Positions 32,601 to 45,425 of a stretch of DNA of 64,000 bases are shown here, piece after piece. Under the pieces are notes generated by a model. The model searched no databases, was not told the origin of the DNA, and saw only the letters and a program-made list of their open reading frames with translations. The position numbers and the translations under genes are program-made. Position 1 is the stretch's first letter; each line of letters opens with the position of its first letter. The stretch is from Strigops habroptila (Eukaryota > Chordata > Aves > Psittaciformes > Psittacidae). Where the stretch lies: contig NC_044279.2 in NCBI RefSeq assembly GCF_004027225.2, positions 42,432,744-42,496,743 of the forward strand, read 5' to 3'.

Positions 32601-33299
32601 CCAATTTCCGATCTTCCCTTCTAAAAAGAATCCAGGAATAAATCTCTTTTGAGCACTTAAATAATATATAGGAGTCAGTGATTTACTTTCATCCTCTGCT
32701 TGATTCAGAACAGGGATCTGTTTATCCTTGTTTGTCACATCTCAGGCAAACATGCTGATCCCTGGGCTAGGGCTGCCAAGGAATCACATGTGCACTCTCT
32801 GTCTTGCCCCAGTTAGTGCCGCTTCCAAGAATACTCAAATACTCATTCAGAAAGGGCTGTAGCCTGAGGGGGGCAGGCTCTCACATGGAATCTGGAAGGC
32901 AGCTGTTCAAACAGCCAGGTACAGCATTAAAAAAATTACAGGAGCCTGGCTGGATCTTCTCCTCTCTGCAAGAGCTCTCAACCTAGACGGCCTTTTTTTT
33001 CCCACCCTTAGTTCCCCTCAGTTATCCCAAGCAAAATAGAATGCTTTCTAATAGGGAACAATGACAGCACAGTTCATAGCAAAATCAGACAGAACAAGAA
33101 ATCTTAGCAAGTCCCATAGTCTGTCATATTTTGCTTGAAGGCTACGTGACTCCTGGGAGATATTTATATAGCTGCTGCTCTGCAGCTAAGCCAGACTAAA
33201 TCCTTCCATCAGGAAACTTACCTAAATGTGCCTTGTTATAACTAATTGCATATATTGTTTTCTATCCACATCATTGCCAGCATCAGTTTACTCTGTTCC
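26676..33299. other. Intergenic DNA between PTPRQ and MYF6
   Basis: Ordinary AT-rich intergenic sequence. Overlapping open frames around 27585-28106 and 29916-30457 are short, lack motifs and have no associated splice or promoter structure. I see no RNA gene and no recognisable repeat, but diverged elements could be missed by eye. Confidence 0.55.
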
Positions 33300-34790
33300 T
33301 CTTTGCAGCAATTGTTACTGTTTTCTTGATCACTGCCAGCACTTTCTCTTGACTTTTCTATTCTCTATAACACCACATCTATTCAACATTTACTCAATGT
33401 TTCTAAGCCTTTCATCATTCTTGTTAGCATTCTGTGTTTTCTCTAGCTGTACCAGCAGTATCTCTTTCGAGATGCAGTGCAGTGCCTGAAAACAGGCACA
33501 GAATTACAGGTGAAGTCTTACCAGCCTAGAACAAGATAAAAGGACTACCTCATGTACCTCCTTCCTGCTGGCATGTCTTAGTGGGATGTGTGTTTTTTCT
33601 AAACAGCATGGCATATGTTCATCTTATGATTCACTGTAACCATCAGTTTCCTTCTTTTGTAGAATTACCACCTACCTAGTTACTCTGTCCATATTTCTGC
33701 AGTGATCTGGCTTGCCTAAGTGCCCGTTTGTGTCCTTCTCCTCTTCAAACTGAAACCTATTAAAGACCATAGTTCTGATTCATAACGATCGGTTTGAAAC
33801 CTAAGCATTCCCTCCAACAAGCTGATAATTCATACCATCTCTGGAATATCTGCACACATGATGACCATATTCTCTATTCAGTCATCCAAGTTATTAATTA
33901 AAACATGAGTTCCCAGAGCAGAAACTTGAGAAGTTCCTCATCTGAGAGTTCTTCTTTGATGAGTTTCCAAGGAGTTGAATATCCATAGGAGTATCATTTT
34001 CCTACTCTTCATATAAGGATGTTATGTGAAACCATAAAAAAACTTCATTAAAATCAAGAAAGTGACTTCTACTTATTCTGTAGCCACAAGAATTGTTGTC
34101 CTGTTATGGCAGGACAATAAACAGATTTGGCACAGCATAGTCTTGAAGATTTTTAATGGGAATATGACTATTCCATGTTGGTGTTATTCATCCCTTTGTA
34201 TTATTCCAGGGCACACACTGTGTCGCTTTCCAGTATTTTCAACAGAAACTTAGGTTGAACTTTTCATCTCCAAGTCCCTCTTTCCCTACTGTTTAAGAAT
34301 ATGTATTACATTTGCCCATCTATATTCTTCTGCAATCTCATTCATCCCCTACAAAGATATCAGGAAATGGCACTGAGATCAGTTCAGCCAGTTGTCTAAG
34401 TACACCAAAGAATGTTTTACTTACATTTTAACACATAAATTAATCTAATGATTTTAACCTCTTGGTTTTCCTGTCCTGACTCCTTCTCCTTTTGTTATTA
34501 GTGCTGGTAATTTTTGCTAACCAGCTAAAGGCACTTCATCGTTTAATTGTAATTTGAATTGACAGAGGCATTAAGCACAGCATCATCTGTTAATAGCTTC
34601 TGTTGAAGTTCCCTTAGTTCTCTTGCTATTGCAATACTTAATGAGAGGCTCTTCTTACTTTTGTGTCTTTTGATAGCGATTTTTTGCTTTGTCCTTTGCC
34701 TTTCTGACTCTCTCCTAACACGTCTATGCTATCCTTCCTTTCCCAGTTTTAGTTCTGTCTTCCTTTTTTCCTTCCTATCTTGCTCATGAC
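33300..34790 (-). mobile_element. Ancient CR1/L3-type LINE relic, minus strand
   Basis: About 1.5 kb of heavily decayed sequence follows the order of a reversed CR1/L3 reverse-transcriptase region. Landmarks include 'tctagctgtaccagcagtat' and 'acaggtgaagtcttaccagc' (33440-33530), 'cagtcatccaagttattaat' (about 33880), 'cattaaaatcaagaaagtga' (about 34046), 'gtattacatttgcccatcta' (about 34304) and 'gatcagttcagccagttgtc' (about 34378). The match is to my memory of the family consensus; boundaries are approximate. No coding capacity remains. Confidence 0.7.
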
Positions 34791-34802
34791 TGCTCTTAGA
34801 AA

Positions 34803-34912
34803 CAGAGAATCAGAGAATCACCTAGGTTGGAAAGACCTTTAAGATCATGAAGTCCAAAACATTACCCCAGGACTGCCAAGACCACCACTAAACCATGTCA
34901 CTAAGGGAGTGA
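34803..34912 (-). mobile_element. CR1 LINE 3' end, minus strand
   Basis: Begins 'cagagaatcagagaatcacc', 'taggttggaaagacctttaa' and 'gatcatgaagtccaaaacat', a moderately diverged reverse complement of the CR1 3' end, followed by 'accactaaaccatgtcacta'. It lies just beside the older LINE relic at 33300-34790. Confidence 0.85.
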
Positions 34913-35045
34913 TACTAAAATGTTTTAGTAGCACTGGTTCTATAACCACCAGCACTTCATGGCACATGCTTTGCTGTAGCTTGCTTAGTAAGAAAGAGAT
35001 CAGTACTTGGTAGGGGCAATGCAGGCCTCAGCTTTAGACCAGAAT

Positions 35046-35165
35046 ATTAGGATAATTTAGACTGGAAAGGAGCTCTAGAGGTTATCTTGCCCACGGCCAA
35101 CTTCAGACTTTGATCAGATTATTCAGGGTCTTGTTCTGTCAAGATTGCCATTTATCTTGTAGTTT
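35046..35165 (-). mobile_element. CR1 LINE fragment, minus strand
   Basis: Resembles another CR1 subfamily 3' region in reverse: 'ggaaaggagctctagaggtt', then 'aacttcagactttgatcaga', then 'ttattcagggtcttgttctg'. The terminal repeat is not preserved. Confidence 0.65.
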
Positions 35166-35749
35166 CACGAAGAGGTACTTACAGTCTCATGAAGAAGAGT
35201 GACATTCTGGTAGGTCCTGAACTGCTACTGAAAAACAACCCTGGCAAAGCTGTGTTCAAGGTCCAATCTAGAAAGTGTGTTCTGAGCCCATCTGTTCTAG
35301 GTCCTGCGAATTGCCAAGGCACAAACGTATTTAAAATAATGCACCTGCTATGCCAGCAGTGCGTGATTTCGGCATAAATCCACAAGATGATGTTTAGATA
35401 CCTCTGGAAATTTACTGGAGAAAAACATGGCACATACATATACTTTTCATGCATCTCTAAGGTTTTGCAGCAAGGCCTGAAAATCTGCATTGTGAATTTA
35501 GGCACTGAAGTGGGGGACCAGCAAGTAAGTCCCATGGCGAATCAGGCTCTTGATGATATTACTGCTAATTGGCATGTGCTAACCTACGCATTTCCTAATG
35601 TGTCTTGGCAGCTCTGAGATCCTTCTCATGGTTAGTCCAAGAAGGATTATCTATCTAGGTTTCCCTTTGCTGGCCTGTCCTCTGGGACCTGCTCCTGCAA
35701 GCAGTATCAGATATAAGTAATTAAAAAAAAAAAAATACTTTGGAAGGCG

Positions 35750-35935
35750 AGACACTATTGGGATGTTCCGAAAGGGATTAGATAAATTCATGGGCAACAT
35801 GTCTGTAAACAGACACTAACAGAACCAGGCAGGGATGTGCCCTACAACATCCCTGATTAGGCAGTTCCCTATGCTGAGGAAGAACAAAGGGAGTGGATGA
35901 CCAGAAGTGGCCAGTTTCTAAATAGTCAGAATATT
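35750..35935 (+). mobile_element. Old CR1/L3-like 3' relic, + strand
   Basis: A segment with 'aaagggattagataaattca', 'tgggcaacatgtctgtaaac' and 'gggagtggatgaccagaagt' follows the order of the 3' region of old amniote CR1/L3 elements in sense orientation. Strongly decayed; identification is by pattern only. Confidence 0.5.
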
Positions 35936-36164
35936 CTGCTAGAGTGACTGACTCAGCAGGGAATTTCTCACATATATTTCTTATATGTGACTTTTCTTTC
36001 TATTGTAATAAAGGTTGGAAAAGGCACTTACACTAATCTATTAACTACTTCTATAAGCTTACTGTGTATGTATAAGACAGGTCTGATGACTGATACTTGT
36101 TGAAGGAAGCCATTTGGTTCAGCTCAGTTTCTATGACATATGAATTCTTAGGGCAGATAGATAG

Positions 36165-36245
36165 GAACGTAAGGATGGCTGAGATCAATCCAATCTGTTC
36201 CTGCTAGTACTGTGTTGCCTCAGATACAACAGTTATGATCATAAA
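36165..36245 (-). mobile_element. Old CR1/L3-like 3' relic, minus strand
   Basis: 'ataggaacgtaaggatggct' followed by 'gagatcaatccaatctgttc' resembles the reversed 3' end of the same old family as the copy at 35750, placed in inverted orientation about 230 bp away. Short and decayed. Confidence 0.4.
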
Positions 36246-36481
36246 GATCTGAACAAAGATGCAATCTTGCTGAACTGATGCTAGTAAACTGAATGAGTTC
36301 TATGTAGATCTATGAGAACTTGACAAGTCTCAACATGCAATCTCTTCCAAGAATATCGGTAGTGCTTTTCTGGTTATCTTCACCATAGTTTGGCATGGCT
36401 GCTTGTTGAGATCAGCAGTGTGCAATGACAGCTCAGTTGAAAAAGCTGTTGGTATAACTTGGACTCGTCAGACACAAATCA

Positions 36482-36504
36482 ATTCTATGATTCTGTGATT
36501 CTGT
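36482..36504 (+). repeat. CR1-type terminal repeat remnant, + strand
   Basis: 'attctatgattctgtgattc' is the typical 3' terminal repeat of CR1 in sense orientation. The sequence before it is too diverged to call the body of the element. Confidence 0.55.
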
Positions 36505-37615
36505 TGTCTGATACTACTAAGTTGCAAACAAATGATGAAGAATTCATGCTACTACCTCAGATATTTATGATGAAAATAATCCCAAGGTATTTCAAAACAA
36601 AAGCTATGACAGTCAGAAAAGTAATTCCTTGCAAGGGCCTGGTACAGTTAATAAGATGGCTAAATCATGGCTTACTTGGAAATTTTGGGAATCTTGAAAA
36701 GTCACATCAAGCAGTTTGGCTAAATTCAGTCTTATTTACAACTCTGTGTATACTGGTGTCAGTTTGAGTTATAGGCATGACTGTTGGTTTGTGCACATGT
36801 GCATGCAGTTCTTGAATGTGCTGTGTGTGACTAAGATGACTCAGTGATTTTTTTCAGAAATAAAAAGAGAGTTACAATGTCTTTTTTATTAGACAGCTCC
36901 TGTTGGTGAGGAAAAAATTGTCTGATCACTTCAGGCAGTTTCACTATTTATCATTAAATTCTTGCTTCAATTTCCATTCGGGGACACTGTGAGCACACAT
37001 TTATCTTCTGTCAGATAATGTCATACAACTCAAGAAAGTGACATTGCTCTTTCCCCAGTCTCATACTTTCTCCACTTACTTCAGATACATGACTTTATGA
37101 GAAGCTTTAAAAACTTCCCCAAAACACTAAGCAAGTTCACTGTTAATTGAACCCAGCCTCAGGACATAATCTCAGTACTGAACAGTTGGAATTCTGGAAA
37201 ATAGTTTATGGGCAGCGTTACAAAATTTCTAGAACCATGGAAACATCACATTTGAGATGCTTGACTGAGATGCTTGACTGAGAAAGCTCCCCAATGAAAG
37301 GTGATAATTTGAACATCTGTGGACTCTTTATTGTTTATAAGCTGTTGCTGCTGCCTGTGTAAAACCAACTTCTTCAAAGACACATTTCTACCTGGAAAGA
37401 CAGCTAAATATAAGCAGCCATGAGGCACTGATGCTGCTTGAATGTGTTCACACACTACCTTTCAGCCAGCATAATGAATAATACAATTTGTAACCATGAT
37501 GCCAATTCTGCGATAGCTCCTGTGATAATTCAGTAATTCCCTGTTCCAAAATTCCAGATTATTCAATAACTCCTAGACTCAGGCCTAGCATCAGCTGAGT
37601 CAAAAACAAAACATA

Positions 37616-37995
37616 GCTAGAGATAGGTATATATAAGATAAAGATATACGTGTGGATGTATATATATACAAATACAGAGATATAGTCTATAGAGACAGAC
37701 AGAGATAGAGATGGAGCTGTTGAATCAAGACATAGAGGTAATAGAGATACAGGTATAGACATATAGACACAGACATATAGATAGATATATAGATATAGAT
37801 AGAGGTAGAGATAGAGATATATAGAGGATATAGATATAGATATATAGATAGATATAATAGATATAGATATAGATATATATAGATATACAGATATACAGAT
37901 ATAGATATATATATAGATATAGAGAGATAGAGATGATAGATAGAGATAGAGATAGAGATAGAGATAGAGATAGAGATAGAGATAGAGATAGAGAT
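37616..37995. repeat. GATA/GATAGA microsatellite
   Basis: About 380 bp of imperfect AT/GATA-type repeat. The first part mixes ATAGAT, ATATAG and ATACAG units; the last 60 bp (about 37935-37995) are a nearly perfect GATAGA array of around ten units, a sign that this end is young and likely polymorphic. Confidence 0.95.
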
Positions 37996-40900
37996 GGCCT
38001 GTTCTATTTTTCAGTTATTACAGTTAATCAATAATACTTCAAAGTACTTGCAAAGCTTAGCACTCTAGCCAACATTTCTATTAGGCTGCTCTAATACACA
38101 AATGTTTTCTACAAAAAATGACTCTGCAGGTCAACAGATTCTGTTATAAGTCAGCTGTTTCACACTTCACAACAAAAATATTTTCTCACTATTTTCTCTA
38201 AGTCTAAACATAGCTATATGTTGTCCAGTTACCAAATTCAGAACACAGATTTAAGATTGCTCTTCGAGGGATTCATATCCATCAGAATAGGTTGTGTTTC
38301 CTTCTTCTAACTTTTCCTCAATGTTTAATTGTCAAATCATTTCCCAGAAAGCATAATTAGTACACTTTCTCCAAGAATCCAGGCACTTACATGAACTCAA
38401 TTGAAGACATTTTTTGTTATTTTTGCAGGCAGAGAGGGCATCTGCCAATCTTTCAGTCTAACAAGGTTTTCTCTGAAATGTTCTCCAGAGGTGTCCGATG
38501 AAAAATGAAATACAGGCATTTTTTGAGCATGCTTTTATTGAAATCTGGCTAGAAAGAGAAGGGAAAGACCTGAACGCTATCCCCTTTTCATTCCTGTCTT
38601 GTGCCTTATGTGCCAGATGACTTGCACAGGGAAGGAAGAGTGGCATGTTCAAGAGACCACGATACAACACCTAGATCTCAGTGTACTTTAAAGAACACAT
38701 TTTTGAGCGTTCGTGAATTTCAAAGCAAGTGAAATCTCAGTGTATAAACATGCAGAAGTTATTAAGTGAAATTACGTTAACTGAACAGAACACAGAGGTG
38801 AAGGAGTACGATATAGACTGCCATACTTCTTGCACTGACAGATCACAGGTAACCAACCTTTTTTACAAGTGTGTACCTTAAATGACACACTTCTGAATAC
38901 CAGAATGACCTTCACAGCCTAAAACAGTTCTGCAGTTGTGCAACAGGTTTCAATAACAACATGATTACAATATATGTTGGATTCAAGCCTGCATTATTGC
39001 TATTTAATGCAGAGCAAATTTCTTTCTGGAAGACTATCTCAATGGCTTCTGCTTTCCAAAAGTAGCAGCTATCTTCCTTTTGAAAGCCCATGTAGGTAAG
39101 ATACCTGGGGATTCTATATTAACATTTTCTTTAGTCCCAGATGCATTATACAGAATTATTTTTTTAAGTTTGAAGATGATACAGGCTGTCATGTTTAAGG
39201 GCTCTCACCAATGTAACTGATTAGGAAGACACTTGTCTGTTGAAACCTCTTCAAGTGCATCCTGTATCTTCCACTGAAGCATCCGATATTTGCCTTTCGC
39301 AGAAAATAATACAGATGATAGATTCAGTGGACAGCAGTGTGGCACCTTCAGCACTTCATCCCTATATCTGATGGGAGATAAACCTTTAAGGACTTGTGGG
39401 GTATTTTCCAGATAGATAGATAGCTGACTAGGTTGTCATGAAGAAGGGATAGAAGTACATTTGCCTTTCACTGATTAGACGAAGCCGGCAGATGCAGGAG
39501 ACTGTAACAAAAGGGCTCCAAAATACACCAACTGGTATTTGGTGTACCAGCCCCAACCAAGTGGAGATGGTATGAGGAAGTTAGAAGGAATAATGAAAGC
39601 ATTTGAAGATCAGTGTGTTCTTAAGGGATAAAGAAAGGTAGAGCTGTGAAAACATTTTTTTCTTGCTACAAAGAGAGGGACAAAATAGGAAATGTTAAAA
39701 ATGAATATGCAAAACTTTTTTTATTATTATTAAAGTCCAGTAAAACCCAAGGATTATGGATATACAGCAGTCAAAGGATCTGTGAAAAGCCACACACAGA
39801 AAGGAATCTGACTTGGAAAGGGAATGGTCACATATCAGACTACCCAAAGTACATGTTGTGAACATTACATTCAAATCAGTCAGGAACATATTTTTGGAAA
39901 TTGAGATGGTGTATAGATTATTTTCAAAGCTGAGACTGTCTCAGCAAAGCTAATAATTTTACCTAAGGAAGAACTTGGAGGACAACATATAGGACACAGC
40001 ACTTATCTCTGCTAAAGCAGAAAATGTGACAGGACAGCAAAACCAACATTCTGTGTTTACCATATACTGTAAAAGATTGATGGCACGCAAAGGGTCTCAA
40101 AATACATGACACAAGTCTTATCAAAATACATGACACAAGCTTTATGTGTTCAATGTAGGATGTGGAAAGCAAAATGTAACGATAACACATGGTGAACAAT
40201 ACCTTGAAGTACAAATAATGTAAAATGCACAAAGTACAAATTATGGTGAAGTCAACACTTCTTCAAAATGATGAGCTGAATTAGTGTCCACAAAGAGAGA
40301 AGACTAATGAAAATAAAAATGCACAAATTTTGAAATTATAGGCAACAGAAAAAATACTTCAAATCTCATGAGGAACAGAGAATTCTATAGGGCTATGACA
40401 TGATTGCATTACTTCCAATATTGTAGTTACATTTTGGCAACAGTAATATCTCAAGAGACTCCCATTTCAATTGTTTCTGCATTTTAAATCCACATGTGCA
40501 TGGAATAATTGAGAACTGAATTAGTGCAGCACCAGGAAATAAGTCAAGACCAAGTAATGCCTGCATTTGACTACAGCTTACTAACTTTATCTTAACCATC
40601 CAATGCTACGTACCTGCAACCAAACAGCTCATTACACTGGCACACTGGCACACCCATATGTCAGAGAGCTAGCACCAGGAAAGCAAGAGAGTATTTGGGC
40701 AATGGATGATGAAACAGTTGAATATAATTTATGTATAAAAAGAAGTCATTCGGAATAATCATTTCAGGGGTTTGCGTTGTGCTATTTTAAATAATTCCTA
40801 TGTTACTGCTGCGGAGGAAGTTGTCTACATCCGTTACCTTCACTGTATCTTTACAGCTTCCACTTCCAAGCCACTATCATCCCAATTTTCCATGAAGATC

Positions 40901-43900
40901 CATGGCTCTGCAAAAATCCCTTGTGAGCCCTAGAAAAGTAAGCTGTCATTTTTCCACAGTCTGAGCACTAAGCTCTTTCTGTCCACAGACAGCAAGGATG
41001 TGATTAGCCTGAGTGTTGGATGCAGAAACTATCATCTCTCCACACACTTTCCTTCCTAATTTCCTTTTGCAGAATTAAAATGAATATTATTTTATTAGTA
41101 GTAGCAACTCTTGTTTAACTATTGCCCTTTTGACTGAGATTAGGTTTAGATGTCACAGTCATCATGGTCTAAATTACGTAGTATGAAAATGCACTCTATG
41201 CTTCCAACAGGTTGTTAGTGTAAACAGAAAAATAAGTATATGACTGTAAAATGGCCCTTCATGTTAATACCAAAAAATGTTGATGGCAAAAATATGATTG
41301 TATAACATATGATGTGTCTTGTACTTGTGCCACATTTCATACCCCACATTTTTTGCCTAATCACAAGTAGTGGACATCTATCATTATCACCACCTTTCCT
41401 CCTGCAAGAATGCCTCCTTGCAGATAGAACCATGGAAAATGCTCATCCCAGCCAGCAACAACACAACGGGCCTCCAGTTTCTGATTGGCACTCCCTCCTC
41501 CCAGGAAAACGCCTTGTAGTAAAATAAATGTGTTTGTGCAGTGGTGACTATTTGTCACTGTAGACCCTGACACAGGCATTAAAGCATCTGCCATTTAGAA
41601 CTGTGTCTCATAACTGCCCAACATGAGAGCTGTAATGAAATCCTACCTTTACCATGCTGAACTAGAGAAGTCTGTTTAGTTAGCAAGGTTGCACCTCTCA
41701 GATACTAACAGGACTGTAACTGATATGAACGCTAAAGTCCATATCCAATCAAAGGAAAACAGCAATAATTTGGAACAGCTATACAGTCAAGGCCTCTGTG
41801 AATAAGAATTTTAAATGTTCCCCTACAAAGACCATAAAATTATACAAAGTTGTCTTTCCCGGTTTCTACCTTTCTGTCTTCCCAGCTCTGCAGCATATAC
41901 ACCACTCACTACTCCACTTGCATTTTGAGGGACGGTTGCTCCCACATGCTTTTAAATTCTCTGAAATGGCATACACTGACACACAAGGACTGGCATGTAC
42001 AGTACACACACTTCCTCTAGTCAGTTCCTAAATCTCCAGTGAGAGTACATGGAGCAATGTGGATATGCAAATAGTATCATTTCCTTGGACAAGCAGAATT
42101 TGAATAGGGTCAAGTAAGAGTCTAGGTAAGCAAAAGTCACCTGATAGTCTAATAACACATATAAATGAAAATCAAGAATTAAAGCTGGTCTGTGTTACCC
42201 CTGCAGACCTCTGTGAAATTCAGGCATTTTAAGGCAAGAAGAGATAATGAAGTTCAGCTAAGAAGTGCTCCTACATACCACAAGCCATGAAATTCTATAT
42301 GCTCACTTCCAGTAGCAGCAATTATGCTTCCACAAATGTCAGTAAAGTTCTTTTGCTTAAATTTCCCATACATCATTGTCAGCATAAGAAATTCTGGTCC
42401 CCTCCACTGCCCAGGCTTTCAAGAAAACTCATAGAAATTTTCTAATATTTGCTCACCAAACATTTCTGTAATAAGTTGTAGATTTGGGGATAGACACATA
42501 TTCTTTACCAGACTACCTATCTTTCATGCACCAACTTGCCCCTTACAGTTTCCACATCTCTCGGCTACTTCAAACATCTTTAAAAAGTAAAGATATCTCA
42601 ATCCTTTCCATCTGTTCAAAATTTCTTTTTGAGAGATGAAGTGTCTCACCCTTCTTAGTTTTGTAATCCTTCTCATAATATACTCTTTCAGCAGCAAATC
42701 TCAGACTGCAGCAACATGTTGAGGTTTTCTCTAGTTCTTCCCAATGAACTGTGACTATGAATACATTAGCAGGTAATACAGGTGCGTCAGGAGCAGATGT
42801 GTAAAAACTGTGATGCTGAAGATCCAACATCCACTTCACATTTCAGATTGCCTTCCAGCTTAGTGTCCCCTGAACAGAACACCCTGTAATGAGTATCAAA
42901 AGTGCAACAAATGGGGCTATTCAGAGATTTGCTCCAGAAGAGCAAACTAAAATGAGAATGTAAACACATCCTGGGTGAGTTTTGAGTACACCCTGTGACT
43001 CTTTGGGAGGAATGGCAGACAATTAACTCTCTAATAGCTTAGACTGGTGTCCTAACTATGTAACATACAGGTTACAAGTGACAACAAAACATGGACATTA
43101 ACACACATCCCAAACATGCCACCTACCGCTACACGAATACACTACCAAACGCAGGTGAGAAGGTCTTCTGTGGGAACTGGAATTCGGAGAAAACAGGACA
43201 GGAGTAAAAGCCTATACTTTTTCTGTGGCAAAGAGGTACTCTAAGTGTTGCCTAGATACTATAATAAGAGAAATTAGACAAAAAACGCTAGGATTTTAAA
43301 AGGAGGTGTTATTTGCCCTGTGAAAAAAAACATGTGTTAGAAATATCAGTAGAAGATATCAAGTCAAATGTCAGAGAGGTTTCAGAAACTTCGTGAAACA
43401 CAAGTTTGGAGAATATAAGCTGTTTAAAAAACACAGAACTAAAGGCAGAAGAAGAGCATTGTGTATTAACAGTAAAATATGTTGAAAGGGCAGGTTTCTG
43501 CTAAGAAAGATGCTGTGGAACATGAGTGTAAAAGGAAAAAAAGGAGAGTGGGGATGTGAACAGAAAGATTTCGATATCTGGAGTGCAAACAAACTCTGAG
43601 AACCCCAGCATGCCCAAACCTGGGCTTACGCTGCTAACCTGCACTTCATCAATCTGCAAGAAGCAACTTAAGAATCACTACCTGGAAGCCAGGTATCTAA
43701 CCATCTCTCACATCAAGGAGGTATTGTACTAGTAGAACAGGACAACAACAAACACAGGATGAAAATGACACCTTTGCCTAGGTGCCACGTAGGAGTGGAT
43801 ATGCCTGATCCCCAGTGACTAGTGATGCCACTGCAGAGAAGTGTCAAAGAGATGCAGCTGGAAGAATCTTGAGGAGAGTGAAGGAGAGAAAGGAGGTATC

Positions 43901-45269
43901 TGGAGTGGTGTGCGGTGCTATGTGGGTTCTAGATGGCAAAATATTTCTCTGTAATTCTGGACTGAACTTCTGCTTAAATCATAAGGTGTTTAAGAGTGAC
44001 CTGGGCAGCTCCAGGGCTCATTATTCAAACCACAATTATCCAGAAACGTTTATGTGGCAAAGTGAATTTAGAGGGATCAAAGTTCTGGAGATCAGCTGTG
44101 ACTAAAATGCTTGGATTTGGGTCATCCCTGACCACTAACTGAATTTACCACTTGCTGACTTACTGAAAATACCTCTTGGTAGGATAACAGACCTTGAAAC
44201 CAGTGCAAACACTGTTCATCTCATATTCTACTTGCGTAAATATTCTGAAAGTCCATTTTTAGTAGAGTACCACAGTATTCTGGTGGAAGCAGTCACAACA
44301 GAATAAAGAACAGTCTTCACAGACTGACAGCAGAGTTTTTCTGTAAGGGACTATCAAGGCAACTGAAGTTACCAAGTGGAGTTCAGCAGTTATTTGCTTT
44401 CCAAATCTATGTCCAGTTGTTCTTATCAGATGCTTTACTTCCTCTTATGTCTTTGTGCTTACATCTAACATGATCAGGAATGCAAGGCATGAAGAGAAAA
44501 GAGACCAGCACTGACTTTTGACTCCTCCACTTGATCCACTTTTGTAATGGAGTACATCACTGAGGACATTCTGTTCAAATATGCCAGGGTTGTTTGCTAG
44601 CTGTGTTGTGTTCACCAAGGGAGTTGTAACGGGAAGATGCAGTGTGAAGCCTACAAGCAAAATTCAAGTTACTTATGATGATGGGGAAACTGGCCTGACT
44701 TCATTCACAATTAAATTCCGTAACAGTTGATAGGACTTTTTCTCAACAAAGGCCTAATTATGCCATGTCCATGTTACTGTGAGGAACCAAATCTGTTTAT
44801 CAACTAAGTGCTGGAAAGAAAGAAAGAACTTACTTGGTTCCTGTTAAAAAACCCCAAACTGTTGACAGCAATTAAGGAGCATTTGGGTCCTAAATTTCCA
44901 GCTTCCCAACTCTTCAAGTTCAGTTCAAATTCTTGAAGGGACAACAATTTGGTAATGAGATGTTCTCACTGGAAAGTAGTTTTCATTTGTGCACTTTACC
45001 ACTAGATTGATCTATGTCTGGCCTTGTTCCAAACATTACCAGCAGCAGTACTGAAGAAACTAAAGATTAAAAGAAAAAATTACTGTAGTAAATGTGGAAA
45101 ATGTTTAAAGTAATCAGCTTATGATTTTTCTCCTTTGTTATTATTATTACTACCACCACTAATGGTATAGGACAAACATCCCTGTAGGACTCAAAGCATT
45201 CAATGCCAAGGGGTGGCTCCTCCCTCGATAGTCAGCATATTAATTGAGAAACACAAGGGATAGGTAAAG
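37996..45269. other. Intergenic DNA upstream of MYF6
   Basis: AT-rich intergenic sequence with no supported gene. It contains one short perfect-spacing duplication at 40097-40144. In mammals, distal MYF5/MYF6 enhancers lie in the corresponding region, but without an alignment I cannot point to any of them here. Confidence 0.55.
40097..40144. repeat. 24-bp direct tandem duplication
   Basis: Two adjacent copies of a 24-bp unit beginning TCAAAATACATGACACAAG. The copies differ at only two positions near the end of the unit. A small recent duplication with no evident function. Confidence 0.85.
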
Positions 45270-45425
45270 GTCAACATTATATCCCTTTTTAAAGATAGAA
45301 AATTAAATCACATGGAAATGAAGTCACTGGTCAAAGGTCAAACAGAAAGCAAGGTGCAGAGCATGGAAACTGAGAAACTGTCATCTTACGTTCAGCTCCT
45401 TAACTACAAGACTACCCTTTCTTCA
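45270..45425 (-). mobile_element. MIR-type SINE relic, minus strand
   Basis: 'agaaaattaaatcacatgga', 'agtcactggtcaaaggtcaa' and 'acagaaagcaaggtgcagag', followed by 'ttcagctccttaactacaag', track the reverse complement of the MIR core and tRNA-like head in order. Decayed, as expected for a family shared by all amniotes. Boundaries are approximate. Confidence 0.6.
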
